From CAZSDP01 sp964605665 (GTDB taxonomy: Bacteria; Planctomycetota; UBA8108; UBA1146), in assembly GCA_964605665.1 (NCBI GenBank), contig CAZSDP010000027.1, positions 1 through 60,423 on the forward strand: a stretch of DNA of 60,423 nt, in the 5' to 3' direction. The position numbers and the translations under genes were made by a program. A model generated the notes under the pieces. The model had not been told where the DNA came from. It did not search any database and saw only the letters and a program-made list of their open reading frames with translations. Below are positions 33,992 through 43,483 of the stretch, in pieces; the first letter of the stretch is position 1; every line of letters starts with the position of its first letter.

Positions 33992-35680
33992 TTGCAGATC
34001 ACGGTCGTTCGAGGCCCCGCGAAGGGGCGCACTTATCTCCTCGGGCCATTTCGTGTCGTCATCGGCCGCGATCAGAGTGCCGATGTACAACTGGGGGACC
34101 CCCGGGTGTCTCGGCGCCACGCTGAAATTCGGCCGAGTGGGCTGGGGTCTTGGGTCATCCAAGATCTCGGTAGCACAAATCTCACCCTTCACAATGGGGA
34201 GAAGGTCGATCAGGCGACTCTTCGCTGCGGCGATTCGATCATCGTCGGGGATACCGAGCTCAACATCGAAGCGACGCCCTCCAGCAGTTCTTCAGGCGAA
34301 GTCATCTCGATGAGAGTCGATGCCGAGAATCTCCGTCGTACTCTCAGCGATGGAGGGGACTGGAGTGTCGGCGGAAAAGAGCTGCAGGAAGGCCTCTTCC
34401 AAATCGGCCAAATCGGAGATCCAAGTGTCGACCGAGAGGAGCTCGTCCGCCGCGCCATCCCCATCATCGAAGAGGGGGTTCCGTTCACGAATTGGGCCTG
34501 GTTGCAGTGGCCTGACGGACTCGAACAACCTTTCGTTGCAACAGTTCAGCAAGAGAGTGAGATCGGTTTCGCGAGGCAAATCCGCCGCTATGACGCATTG
34601 GTCAAACGGGCGACTCGACACCAGCGCGCGATTGTGAGTGCGCTGAAGACCTCTCCAGCGAAGGAGAGTTCGGTCATAGACGTCGACAAAGAAGTCTCTG
34701 CCCTGGCGATCCCCCTCTTGGTCCGAGGAGAAGAAACCTCGGTACTCCTCTTCGAGCGGGACTTCCGAATTCCCCCATTCCGGTCGAAAGACCTTGCATG
34801 GGGGGTGGCCTTGACCGCGCAGCTCACGACCCATCTCGAAAATGCGCGCCTCTTTGGCAATCTCCAAGGAGCCCACGAGCGTCTCCGCCACTCCCAAAGT
34901 CAGCTCAACCGTTGGGAAAAACTCGCATTGATCGGACAGCTCGCGACCGGCTTCGCCCATGACTTGAACAATCCACTCACCAGTCTCCTGGGATTCTTGG
35001 AATTGAGTCAACGACAGACGCGCCAGCTCGAATCGACTGGAAAACTGCCCGAGCATCTCCACAAGGCCTACAACGCGGCCGATTATTGTCGCGCTTTGTG
35101 CCGCAACTTACTCGCTCTCGCTCGGCAAAGCCCCTTCCGCAACGGTGAAATCGAACCGGTCCCGGTTCGAAAGACCATCGAAAGGAGTTTGGAAATCTGC
35201 TCCGGTGCCATCTCCAAAGTTGGAGCGGAGGTCGAACTCGATTTCGCGGATGATTTGCCCCTCGAGGGTGACGCCTCGACGTTGCAGCAGATCGTGATGA
35301 ATTTGATCGTCAATGCAACGGAGGCGATGAGCACCAATCCACCTGACAGACCAAGAGTCATCGGAATCAAGGCTTCGATGAAACAAAGGCGTCTGCTTCT
35401 GGAGGTCTCCGATACCGGCCCAGGAATTCCTAAGGAGCGAGCTGCCAGTATCTTCAAACCTCTGGTGACGACAAAAGAGACGGTCGGGGGAACAGGGCTA
35501 GGACTCTATGTGGTTCACCGAATCGTCTGTGAAACGGGCGGATCGATCGATCTCGAGAGTGAACCTGGAGAGAGAACGATCTTCCGGCTCCTCTTGGGAG
35601 AGCGGCTCCACCGCTTATCGAGTGAAGAGGTGGATCCCGCCTCGATTCCTGCAGTTCCCCTCGAAGAAGAGCTTCTCTGA
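33992..35680 (+). CDS. Soluble FHA-domain histidine kinase
   Basis: A 562-residue cytoplasmic kinase. The N-terminal FHA domain (about 1-95) has the phosphothreonine-recognition pattern GRDQSADVQLGDPRVSRRHAEI (25-46 region) and GSTNLTLHNG. A GAF-like sensor region follows at about 145-290. The dimerisation/phosphoacceptor helix has AHDLNNPLT with His323, an NtrB-like arrangement. The ATPase has N-box NLIVNATEAM, G1 DTGPGIP and G2 GGTGLGLYVV. No membrane segment is present. The start is TTG at 33992 (translated as Met), which begins the FHA domain exactly; GGGAG lies about 10 nt upstream. No response regulator is adjacent, so it is an orphan kinase. It is probably co-transcribed with the preceding acidic protein. 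Confidence 0.88.
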   Translation: MQITVVRGPAKGRTYLLGPFRVVIGRDQSADVQLGDPRVSRRHAEIRPSGLGSWVIQDLGSTNLTLHNGEKVDQATLRCGDSIIVGDTELNIEATPSSSSSGEVISMRVDAENLRRTLSDGGDWSVGGKELQEGLFQIGQIGDPSVDREELVRRAIPIIEEGVPFTNWAWLQWPDGLEQPFVATVQQESEIGFARQIRRYDALVKRATRHQRAIVSALKTSPAKESSVIDVDKEVSALAIPLLVRGEETSVLLFERDFRIPPFRSKDLAWGVALTAQLTTHLENARLFGNLQGAHERLRHSQSQLNRWEKLALIGQLATGFAHDLNNPLTSLLGFLELSQRQTRQLESTGKLPEHLHKAYNAADYCRALCRNLLALARQSPFRNGEIEPVPVRKTIERSLEICSGAISKVGAEVELDFADDLPLEGDASTLQQIVMNLIVNATEAMSTNPPDRPRVIGIKASMKQRRLLLEVSDTGPGIPKERAASIFKPLVTTKETVGGTGLGLYVVHRIVCETGGSIDLESEPGERTIFRLLLGERLHRLSSEEVDPASIPAVPLEEELL

Positions 35681-35872
35681 GCTGAAACGGACTCCTCACC
35701 CGACGTCACACAGTTCTTGAATGCCAGGACCAAGAGCTCCAGTATCTTCCCCCATAGCTCCAAGAGGCGACGAAGGGCCGGTTGAGTGTACCGTCCCCCC
35801 CCCGTATAACTGCTTCGCAGTCGAGGCCGATTTGGCTCGGTGCAGACCCGATCGCGGGAGGAGCCTCTCAAC

Positions 35873-38800
35873 TTGACCGACTCCACTCACACGTCCCCCA
35901 GGACTTCACCTCTTGAACCGAGGAGTCCTCGACTCGTCAGCAGCTGCTCGAGTTTGCCCCCCCGTCTTCATCTCCGAGATCGAGGCGCTCTGCAACGGAC
36001 TGGGCTCCTCATCATCACCTTCCTGATCTGCCTCGCAGGAGTCGGTCCTCTGCCCATTCCGTCACTTTTCTCGCAAATCCCCCATGACCGCGGTTGGGTT
36101 CCAGTGCCCGCTGAGTCCCTCCAGGACCTCGCCGACGCGATCGAGCGAGCACGCTCAGAGCGGAATTCTCGCCGTGAACGAGATGCCCTTCTCCTCTTTT
36201 CTGAACGCTTACTCGAGCCGATTCCCGATGGGGGATTTCCCATCGGTGGCGGCCGCTGGATCGGCCCGGGTGGTTATCTCAGAATGGCGGTCAGGGCACT
36301 CGACGAAGAAAATCGGGCTCGCTTCAGCGACGCCCTCGACCTGCTCTTCGAAGCGCGTTACCAGCGGCCAGACCTGCCACGCTCGGTCGAACGCTGGCTG
36401 CGTGACCTGCCAGTCTCTGAAACCTTCGACCACATCCGTGAGGAGATCGCGGCGAGCCAACTGGAAGCAGGGCGCACGCAAAGCTGGCTCGAGCTCGCCG
36501 CCCAGGGGAAGCCGAGAGGGGTCGACCTCCCCACCGATGCGGTTTCTCGCTGGCTCTCGCCGGTCACCGAGCGCGATGTGCCGGAACTCGCGAGACCGTA
36601 CACCCCGGTGATCTCCGCCCTCTGGCCCTCTCCTGGTGATCTCAGATCACCGTGGAAACCAGGTGCCATTCGCGTCGAGCCAATTTTCGCCGCCGATCGG
36701 ACTTACCTCACCACGCCGGATGGAGTTCATTGCTGGGACAATTCCTCGGGCCGAGAGCGTTGGTTCTTCCCCTTCGTCTCCGATGCTCCACCCACCCTTC
36801 CCGGCACCATCCGACGGCCAACTCTCTGTGGACCGACTCTCGTCGTCACCACGGAGCGAGGAATCTATGGTCTCGACCGAGAGTTTGGGACCTTGCGCTG
36901 GGAGTTGCGCGGGGAAGATCTCTTTCCACCAGCGGGAGCGAACCCTGAGAACCTCACCGCGAGTCCACTTCTCAGCATTTCGCCTCCAGCCTTGAGTGAG
37001 CACGGGGTCGTGATCGCTGCGACTCGGCTGATCTCCGGTTCTCTCGATCTTCGAGTCGTGTTGCTCGACGCCGCTGGCAAAGTCCTTTGGAACCGAGATG
37101 CCGGCTCAGCGACCGGAGCGACACACCTCGCTCTCGGTAGTGTGTTGGCAGCTCCGATTGCTCATGGAAACACGGTCTTCATTTCAACCGGTCGAGGGAG
37201 CATCCTCGCCCACTCCTTACTCGACGGTGCTCTTCTCTGGACGACGACGTACTCTGGCTTCGCTCCCGGCGCCTCGCGTGACGCTCTCAAGAATGCCCCC
37301 CGGCCTCGGGACGCTCGACTGGAGTGCGACGGTCCTTATCTCTTCGGTACCGCACTCGATTCAAATCAACTGAGCATCTGCCGCCGAAACGACGGGGGAA
37401 TGCACTGTGAGATCCCCCTCGGCGATCAACGATGGTGGGGACTCAATTCCGATACACCGGAGAGCACGACCATACTTCTCGCTTCGCCAGATCATGTCAC
37501 CTCATGGATCGTCGACGAACGCGGAACACGCGCGCTCCCTCCCGCCGAGCTGGAGCCCGAATTCCCCCGATTCACAGGCCCACCGATCGCGGTCGCTCGT
37601 GAGTGGTGGATCCCCCACGAATCGGGAGTTTATCGCCTCGATGAAAAGGGCAGCGTGATCTCCGTCGTCGATCTCGCTCCGAATGGAACCGTCCGCGGAG
37701 TGAGCCGCAAGGGAGATCAACTGCTGATTTCCGGGGATGGCTTCGTTGAAATGCGCCAACCGAGAATCCCTCCTCCGAATACACTTCAATCTCTTTGGCG
37801 AGAGGTGGCGCGGGGACAATTGGACGCCCTCCCCAATCCACTTCCGCCATTGGATGAGAACACCCCGATCGATGCTCGCGCTGAGGAAGAACGGGTCGCT
37901 CGGACGATTCTCTGGCAACTCCGTCGGCCGGGAGTCGACGTCGCTCTCCGCCAGCGAGCAGTTCCTGCTGCTGTGGCGCGTATCGTCCGTCTCGATCAGA
38001 GAACACGAGCCGCAGTTCGCGAAGCGGTCGCAGCCGAAAAGCGCGGTGAAGTAGAACTTGCCGCAGAGTTGTGTTGGCTCGCTTTGTCCGAGGCAGAATT
38101 GGACCTACCGATCGCCATTGCGCCCCTAGGACCAGTTCCTCTCGAACTCGTGGTCCGACAAGTACTCACGCGACTCCGTGATGACCGCGAGAAGTACCCT
38201 CAACAAGAGCGGTGGGAAGAGCGCGCCTCGAAGGCTCTTCGAGAAGGCACTGGCCTTCCGACTCTCGATGGTCTCCTCGACGTCTTCCGTCGCTACCCGG
38301 GAACCACTGCGGGTCGACGCGCTGCACTCGACGCCGCAGAGTCGCTCTATCGTTATGGGAACCTACGATTAGCGCTCGACCACTTAGAAAAGTTGGTCCT
38401 CTTCGAGCCCAACAATGCCGAAGCCGTGGAAGCACGATTCCGCATCGTTGAGTTGGCTCGTGAATTGGGTGACGCCCCTCGTGCCCAAGCACTTCTCACT
38501 GAGCTCACCGACCTGTATGGGGAACTCTCTCTCACCCAAATCCAGAATGGGGAAGCACGCGTTCTCACCGTCGCGGAGCGAGTTGCAGCTCTTGCGGAGA
38601 CGATCCCCCCGCTCGACTCGCCCAAGGAGCCTGGTGTCGTCGACCTGCCTCTACAACCAGTTTGGCGGACTCGAACAGAACTCGAGCATCAAAGAAATCT
38701 CGTGGTCGTTCCAGTTCCGGAGAAGTCAGACGTCGAGTTCCTCACCATTTCTCGTCGTTCGATCGAGCTACGAAATTCGCAGACGGGAGATCGCCTCTGG

Positions 38801-40945
38801 CATCGAACTCTCCCTCGAATCCCCAAGTCCGATCAGATTCCGATGTGGTCCGACGTCGGGCGTCTCGGCCGACCGATCGCCCTCGATGGGGAGAGCCTCT
38901 GGGTCACTGACCGACGAGAACTGTTCCGAATACACCTCGAGGATGGACAGATTGCCTGGAGTCAGTCTCTTCCGACAATCACTCCCCCAAGCGACGATCG
39001 GTCTGCCACACCGATCATCGACACGATCGAAGAATCCGCCTTCGGGGATGGGATCATCGTTGTGAGAGGGATCGAGGGAAAGATCACGGCATTCGATGCC
39101 ACCTCGGGAACCGTTCTCTGGACACGAGAACTGACCGGCGCCCTCGAAGGCCCGCTGCAGACTCAAGATGGATATCTGCTCATCGGCACAAATTCTCCAC
39201 CTCGTGTCGAACTCTGGCGACTCAACTCCGGGGAGCAACTGTGGAGCTTCGAAGTCGAACCGCTCGGGACGACTCTCGCCCAGGAGCCTTGGTTTGCTCC
39301 AAAGTCCACCGACTCTCTCACCACCTCGACGCTGCCAGACCTGTTCCTGTTTCTCGAAAAGGGTGAGGTCATCCGCATCGATCCGAATTCAAACCTTCGG
39401 CGCTGGGCTCAGGCCTTTCCCCAGATGCTCAAGCGGATGCACCGGCCAGAGGGAATGACTTTCTGGATCGCTGAAATGTACTGGAAGCGCGATCAACCGG
39501 CGCTCTACGCGATCGCCCCCGACACCGGTGAGCTCCTGTGGATTCGGCCATCCCGCCTGAATCCTCGCGCTCTCCATCAAGTCCTCGCCTACGACGGTGA
39601 CCTCTATCTCGTCGAAGGAGACTACAACCAACGGGTTGCAGTCTGCTTGGAGGTCCCGCGCGCTTTCCATCCACTTCCCACTGAGGACACTCGAGAATTG
39701 CGAACTCGCTGGACTTCTCGCCTGAGTCAATCTTGGGACATTCCGCGGATGCGGATCCACCAAGATTGGATTCTCCTCGAGGATGTACTGAATTGTGATC
39801 TCTCGATCCTCTCGAGAGAAACGGGGATTCCCATCGCTCCCCGCGAGGGCTTCGAAACGGTCTTGGAGTTCCTCAGGGGACGACAGCAACTCTATTTTGC
39901 TGGTTTCGTGGGTGAAACACTCGTCCTTCAAACGAAACGTGGTGGACTCGGTCTACGGGCCCCCGATCCGATCGAGTCACGTGCACGGCTGTGGGCTCGC
40001 CTCGAAGAACTCCCACTTGGAGGCGGATCACAATCCTCGAGCGATCCGGTTCAAGACTCGATTCGGACCTTCCAATCGGGTCACATCGAAGAGTCGGTCA
40101 CACTCTTGGAGTCAGCGATCGAAGAGCCCTCGCTCGATTTGAACCGCCGTCGCCAGCTTCATTATCGCCTCGAAGGGCTGAATGAAGAATTGGGTGAACT
40201 CAAAGACCTCGACTGGCGGATCCCCCGGCTAGAAGTCGCTCCAGTGGTCGATGGTTCTTTGGAGGAAGCTTGGAACGCAGCAGTCGCCTGGCCCATCCAA
40301 ACTCCACGCTACTTCCATCCGATCCAGGGGGGAGTCGAAGATGGGGCAAACTGGCGTGGTAAAAGAGATCTCTCGCTGGTCGTGCTCGCCGCTTGGTCCG
40401 ATGTCGGATTTCATCTCGCTCTCGATGTGCAAGACGACAGCGTGCAAGTCTATGACAAGGACCTGGACTACTGGAATGGTGACTGCCTTCTCCTCGCATT
40501 TGACTACTTGGGTGATGGGGGTACACGACCCGACAGCGATGATCAATTGATGACCCTCGCTCTCACCGTTCCCAACCGTCGCCCTCCAGGAGGGCCTGGC
40601 GGTGGTGGAGCTGGTGGACAACAAGGTGCCAATCCTCCTCCCCCTCCTGAAAGTAGTCAGCCAGAGGGGCAGTTTCAGGTCCTCCGAAAGGGAGACGGGA
40701 GCGGAGTCGTCTACGAAGTCATGATCCCTTGGACCACCTTTCGCGAAGCCCGAGCACAAGAATCGATCCCCCATCCGGGAATGGCATTTCGGATGAATCT
40801 CGTCCTCACCGACGATGACAACGGAAGAGCCTCAACCACTTACATGAGCCTCTCAACCGGCCAAATGCTCGAAGAGCGATCAAATCAGGCCGTCTGGAAT
40901 GTGTTCATTCCTGATCGGTTTCCACGCCTACTCCTGGGCCGATGA
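35873..40945 (+). CDS. Giant secreted protein: two quinoprotein-like beta-propeller regions, helical repeat region and C-terminal CBM9-like domain
   Basis: A protein of about 1690 residues. I chose TTG at 35873 because GGGAGGAG lies 9 nt upstream; a GTG at 35840 is the alternative. A signal segment (LLIITFLICLAGVG) occurs about 50 residues in. PQQ/WD-like repeats with an xxxLDxxxGxxxWxxxL pattern fill about 240-620 (for example GLDREFGTLRWELRG, LLDAAGKVLWNRDAG) and again about 940-1370 (AFDATSGTVLWTREL, RLNSGEQLWSFEV). A helical TPR-like region lies between them (about 640-900). The last ~240 residues match a CBM9-like sugar-binding fold (APVVDGSLEEAWNAA, DVQDDSVQVYD, YWNGDCLLLAFD) with a Pro/Gly-rich loop (PPGGPGGGGAGGQQGANPPP). 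No catalytic residues are recognised. The next gene encodes a lipoprotein, so an envelope complex is plausible. Confidence 0.82.
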   Translation: MTDSTHTSPRTSPLEPRSPRLVSSCSSLPPRLHLRDRGALQRTGLLIITFLICLAGVGPLPIPSLFSQIPHDRGWVPVPAESLQDLADAIERARSERNSRRERDALLLFSERLLEPIPDGGFPIGGGRWIGPGGYLRMAVRALDEENRARFSDALDLLFEARYQRPDLPRSVERWLRDLPVSETFDHIREEIAASQLEAGRTQSWLELAAQGKPRGVDLPTDAVSRWLSPVTERDVPELARPYTPVISALWPSPGDLRSPWKPGAIRVEPIFAADRTYLTTPDGVHCWDNSSGRERWFFPFVSDAPPTLPGTIRRPTLCGPTLVVTTERGIYGLDREFGTLRWELRGEDLFPPAGANPENLTASPLLSISPPALSEHGVVIAATRLISGSLDLRVVLLDAAGKVLWNRDAGSATGATHLALGSVLAAPIAHGNTVFISTGRGSILAHSLLDGALLWTTTYSGFAPGASRDALKNAPRPRDARLECDGPYLFGTALDSNQLSICRRNDGGMHCEIPLGDQRWWGLNSDTPESTTILLASPDHVTSWIVDERGTRALPPAELEPEFPRFTGPPIAVAREWWIPHESGVYRLDEKGSVISVVDLAPNGTVRGVSRKGDQLLISGDGFVEMRQPRIPPPNTLQSLWREVARGQLDALPNPLPPLDENTPIDARAEEERVARTILWQLRRPGVDVALRQRAVPAAVARIVRLDQRTRAAVREAVAAEKRGEVELAAELCWLALSEAELDLPIAIAPLGPVPLELVVRQVLTRLRDDREKYPQQERWEERASKALREGTGLPTLDGLLDVFRRYPGTTAGRRAALDAAESLYRYGNLRLALDHLEKLVLFEPNNAEAVEARFRIVELARELGDAPRAQALLTELTDLYGELSLTQIQNGEARVLTVAERVAALAETIPPLDSPKEPGVVDLPLQPVWRTRTELEHQRNLVVVPVPEKSDVEFLTISRRSIELRNSQTGDRLWHRTLPRIPKSDQIPMWSDVGRLGRPIALDGESLWVTDRRELFRIHLEDGQIAWSQSLPTITPPSDDRSATPIIDTIEESAFGDGIIVVRGIEGKITAFDATSGTVLWTRELTGALEGPLQTQDGYLLIGTNSPPRVELWRLNSGEQLWSFEVEPLGTTLAQEPWFAPKSTDSLTTSTLPDLFLFLEKGEVIRIDPNSNLRRWAQAFPQMLKRMHRPEGMTFWIAEMYWKRDQPALYAIAPDTGELLWIRPSRLNPRALHQVLAYDGDLYLVEGDYNQRVAVCLEVPRAFHPLPTEDTRELRTRWTSRLSQSWDIPRMRIHQDWILLEDVLNCDLSILSRETGIPIAPREGFETVLEFLRGRQQLYFAGFVGETLVLQTKRGGLGLRAPDPIESRARLWARLEELPLGGGSQSSSDPVQDSIRTFQSGHIEESVTLLESAIEEPSLDLNRRRQLHYRLEGLNEELGELKDLDWRIPRLEVAPVVDGSLEEAWNAAVAWPIQTPRYFHPIQGGVEDGANWRGKRDLSLVVLAAWSDVGFHLALDVQDDSVQVYDKDLDYWNGDCLLLAFDYLGDGGTRPDSDDQLMTLALTVPNRRPPGGPGGGGAGGQQGANPPPPPESSQPEGQFQVLRKGDGSGVVYEVMIPWTTFREARAQESIPHPGMAFRMNLVLTDDDNGRASTTYMSLSTGQMLEERSNQAVWNVFIPDRFPRLLLGR

Positions 40946-41010
40946 TTTATGGTGGTTGCACGAAGACGGTGAGAGATCGGATCGGGGACTCTGTTCTGGG
41001 GAAAATCTTC

Positions 41011-42435
41011 ATGGGCCAAAACACACCACTTAAGTCGCTCCACGTGGCTGGCCTCTCAAGCTGCCTTCTCCTCAGTTGCCTCATCCTCGGGGGATGCGTC
41101 AGTCCCATCGATGGGGGGCGAGGATTTGCGCCATTCTACGAATCAACTCCCCTCGAACTCAGCCCACTCGTCGATTTGAAGCCCGCGGCAAGCCCGACCA
41201 ACTCGCTCCTCACCGACCAAACCTCATCACCACAGGAAGTACACCTTTGGCCGATCTACTCGCAGAGGACGACACCCACTGAAGTCGATACTCGATTTCT
41301 TTGGCCAATCGGGCGAGACACGATTCAGGCCCACCAACGCCGCACGTGGCTTCTCCCCCTCTATATTCGTCGACAGTACCTTCATGGAGACGGGACCGAG
41401 GATGTCCAGACCCTCTTGCTCCCTGCCTATTGGGGTCGAGATAGCGAAGCGGGCAGTTACTTCTCGGTCTTTCCCATCGGCGGAACTGCAAAGTCGATTC
41501 TCGGGCAAGACCGGATCGACTACGCGCTCTTTCCACTTTGGGCCAGAGCACAAGATCGCGACCGTGTCTCTCAACACTTCCTGTTTCCGATCTTCAACTG
41601 GACGACGGGAGCTCGAATACAGGGTGGAAGGGTCTTTCCCTTCTACAGCAGATATCGCGGATACACTCCCGATGGCACGTTGAGGTATGACCGACGCAGC
41701 TATCTTTGGCCTTTCATACACAAGCAGGAGAGCGATCTCGAAACAGACGACCCAACCGAGACCCGCTGGTATTGGCCGTTCTGGGGACACATCCGAAGCG
41801 AGCGAGTCCAGCGCTGGTCGGTCGCGTGGCCATTCCTCGGTATGGATTCATACCCAAAGCGTGAGTGGAAGAGCTATTACCTCTTTCCACTCTTCCGATT
41901 CACTTGGAAGAGCGACGAACTCGTTCAATACGATTTCTACCCTCTCTTTGGCCACCGAGAATGGGAAAACAACTCCCGAGACTTCTTCCTGTGGCCGCTC
42001 TTCGGGCGAGAGTCTCAAGAGGCGGGCGCCTACTCGAGAAAGGCACGCTGGTTCTTCCCCTTCTACCGCCAAGTTGAAACGCGCCACCACGGCGAAGAGC
42101 GCTCAGAAAAAATGACCAGGGTTTGGCCGTTCTACCGGTACCGCGGCCACTCCGATGGACGGCAAGAGTGGCATCTGATCGACCCACTTCCCTTCGTCGA
42201 TCGCCTCGGTTTCGACGCGTTTTATTCGCGAATATGGCGCATCTATCGAGAAGTCGACGACCCCTCCCAGCAACGCCGAGCTTGGGAGCTCCTCTGGGGT
42301 CTGGCGGGAGGATCGCGAGAACCGAGTCGACGACAGTTTTCGATCTTGGGAGGCCTCTTCGGGCGCGAAACCGTGACTCCCAACGACGGAGAACCAGAGG
42401 AAACCACCTGGCGGATTCTCTATCTATCGTTCTAG
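41011..42435 (+). CDS. Lipoprotein with about 17 aromatic-proline repeats
   Basis: A 474-residue protein from the ATG at 41011, which gives a normal lipoprotein signal (SCLLLSCLILGGC, lipidated Cys at residue 29). A frame start at 40942 would put 23 residues before it. The mature part carries a recurring motif, hydrophobic/aromatic-Trp/Phe-Pro-Leu/Phe/Ile-Phe/Tyr/Trp, every 16-26 residues: LWPIY, LWPIG, LLPLY, LLPAY, VFPIG, LFPLW, LFPIF, VFPFY, LWPFI, YWPFW, AWPFL, LFPLF, FYPLF, LWPLF, FFPFY, VWPFY and DPLPF. The repeats look like strand pairs of a beta-barrel, propeller or solenoid. It follows the giant propeller protein after about 65 bp. I recognise no characterised family. Confidence 0.78.
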   Translation: MGQNTPLKSLHVAGLSSCLLLSCLILGGCVSPIDGGRGFAPFYESTPLELSPLVDLKPAASPTNSLLTDQTSSPQEVHLWPIYSQRTTPTEVDTRFLWPIGRDTIQAHQRRTWLLPLYIRRQYLHGDGTEDVQTLLLPAYWGRDSEAGSYFSVFPIGGTAKSILGQDRIDYALFPLWARAQDRDRVSQHFLFPIFNWTTGARIQGGRVFPFYSRYRGYTPDGTLRYDRRSYLWPFIHKQESDLETDDPTETRWYWPFWGHIRSERVQRWSVAWPFLGMDSYPKREWKSYYLFPLFRFTWKSDELVQYDFYPLFGHREWENNSRDFFLWPLFGRESQEAGAYSRKARWFFPFYRQVETRHHGEERSEKMTRVWPFYRYRGHSDGRQEWHLIDPLPFVDRLGFDAFYSRIWRIYREVDDPSQQRRAWELLWGLAGGSREPSRRQFSILGGLFGRETVTPNDGEPEETTWRILYLSF

Positions 42436-42661
42436 TTCCACCAAATAGGAGAGATCGAGTATCCTCTTCCTAGTCTACTCTGCAGCGGTTGCGGAGAGAG
42501 ACTGGGGTCGCTCGGGCATTTTTTGCCGCTCGAGAATTCGATTTTCTCGAATGGAGAGCTCACACCGGCAACTGATTCGGCCGATGTGATGGGATGGACC
42601 GTGGCTGAGCGTCGGAACTTCCTCCGGACGCTGATCCCGCGGTCGGGGAGAGCATTGACTC

Positions 42662-43474
42662 TTGGCTGATTTGGCGAAGCCCACTTTTCCCTTCGCGGGA
42701 TGGATTACCGGCTTCGGTCGTTTCATCACCAATTCCGCCGACCATGCTGGCTTCGGGATCGTCTTGCTCTTTCAAGCGATCGCCGGCAGCCTCCATGTGT
42801 TCTCTTCGCGTCGAGTCCGTGACATTCGAACCCTCCTCTATTCGTACGCGGTCGGTGCACTTCCAGTCACCATCGTCGTCTCGGTCTTCACCGGGATGAT
42901 TTTGGCGTTGAATGGCGGGATCTCTCTCAAGGACTTCGGTCAAGAGAGCATGATCGGGCGGATTGTCGCCGTCTCGATGATTCGAGAGATGGGCCCCTTC
43001 ATGACCGCTCTCATTCTCGCTGCGAGCATCGGAAGCGGAATCGCCGCAGAGATCGGTACGATGAAGGTCTCTGAAGAAATCGATGCGCTCGAAGTGATGT
43101 CGATCAGCCCACTCCGATTCCTCGTCCTTCCTCGACTCGTCGCGTTGACTCTGGTGACCCCGATGATGACCGTGTTTGCGGGACTTCTCGGCATTTGCGG
43201 AGGAATGCTCGTCGCGAGTTATCAACTGGGAGTCTCCCCCGTGGTCTTTCAAAACGATGCGCTGAGTACTCTCACCCATAAAGATCTCTACACCGGCCTT
43301 CTGAAATCGGTGGTCTTTGGCGTCACGATTGCGATCGTCGGCTGCACCCAAGGGTTGGTCACGACTGGAGGCGCAACCGGAGTGGGAGTCGCGACTCGTC
43401 GTGCGGTGGTGGTGTCCTTCCTCCTCATCATCGTCCTTGGGTACTACATCACCTGGTTCTTCTTCAACCGATAG
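42662..43474 (+). CDS. mlaE: MlaE-family ABC transporter permease
   Basis: A 270-residue permease of the Mla/MCE lipid transport system, which moves phospholipids between outer and inner membranes. The family core is present: a first amphipathic segment, then LFQAIAGSLHVFSS, GMILALNGGISLKDFG, IREMGPFMTALILAASIGSGIAAEIGTMKVSEEIDALEVMSISPLRFLVLPRL and several TM helices to the end (the long stretch is broken here only by reading). The start is TTG at 42662, the first in-frame start after a stop, with GGGGAGAG about 9 nt upstream. It is first gene of mlaE-mlaF-mlaD-antiporter. No mlaB or mlaC is present. Confidence 0.93.
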   Translation: MADLAKPTFPFAGWITGFGRFITNSADHAGFGIVLLFQAIAGSLHVFSSRRVRDIRTLLYSYAVGALPVTIVVSVFTGMILALNGGISLKDFGQESMIGRIVAVSMIREMGPFMTALILAASIGSGIAAEIGTMKVSEEIDALEVMSISPLRFLVLPRLVALTLVTPMMTVFAGLLGICGGMLVASYQLGVSPVVFQNDALSTLTHKDLYTGLLKSVVFGVTIAIVGCTQGLVTTGGATGVGVATRRAVVVSFLLIIVLGYYITWFFFNR

Positions 43475-43483
43475 GGCCAGCGG

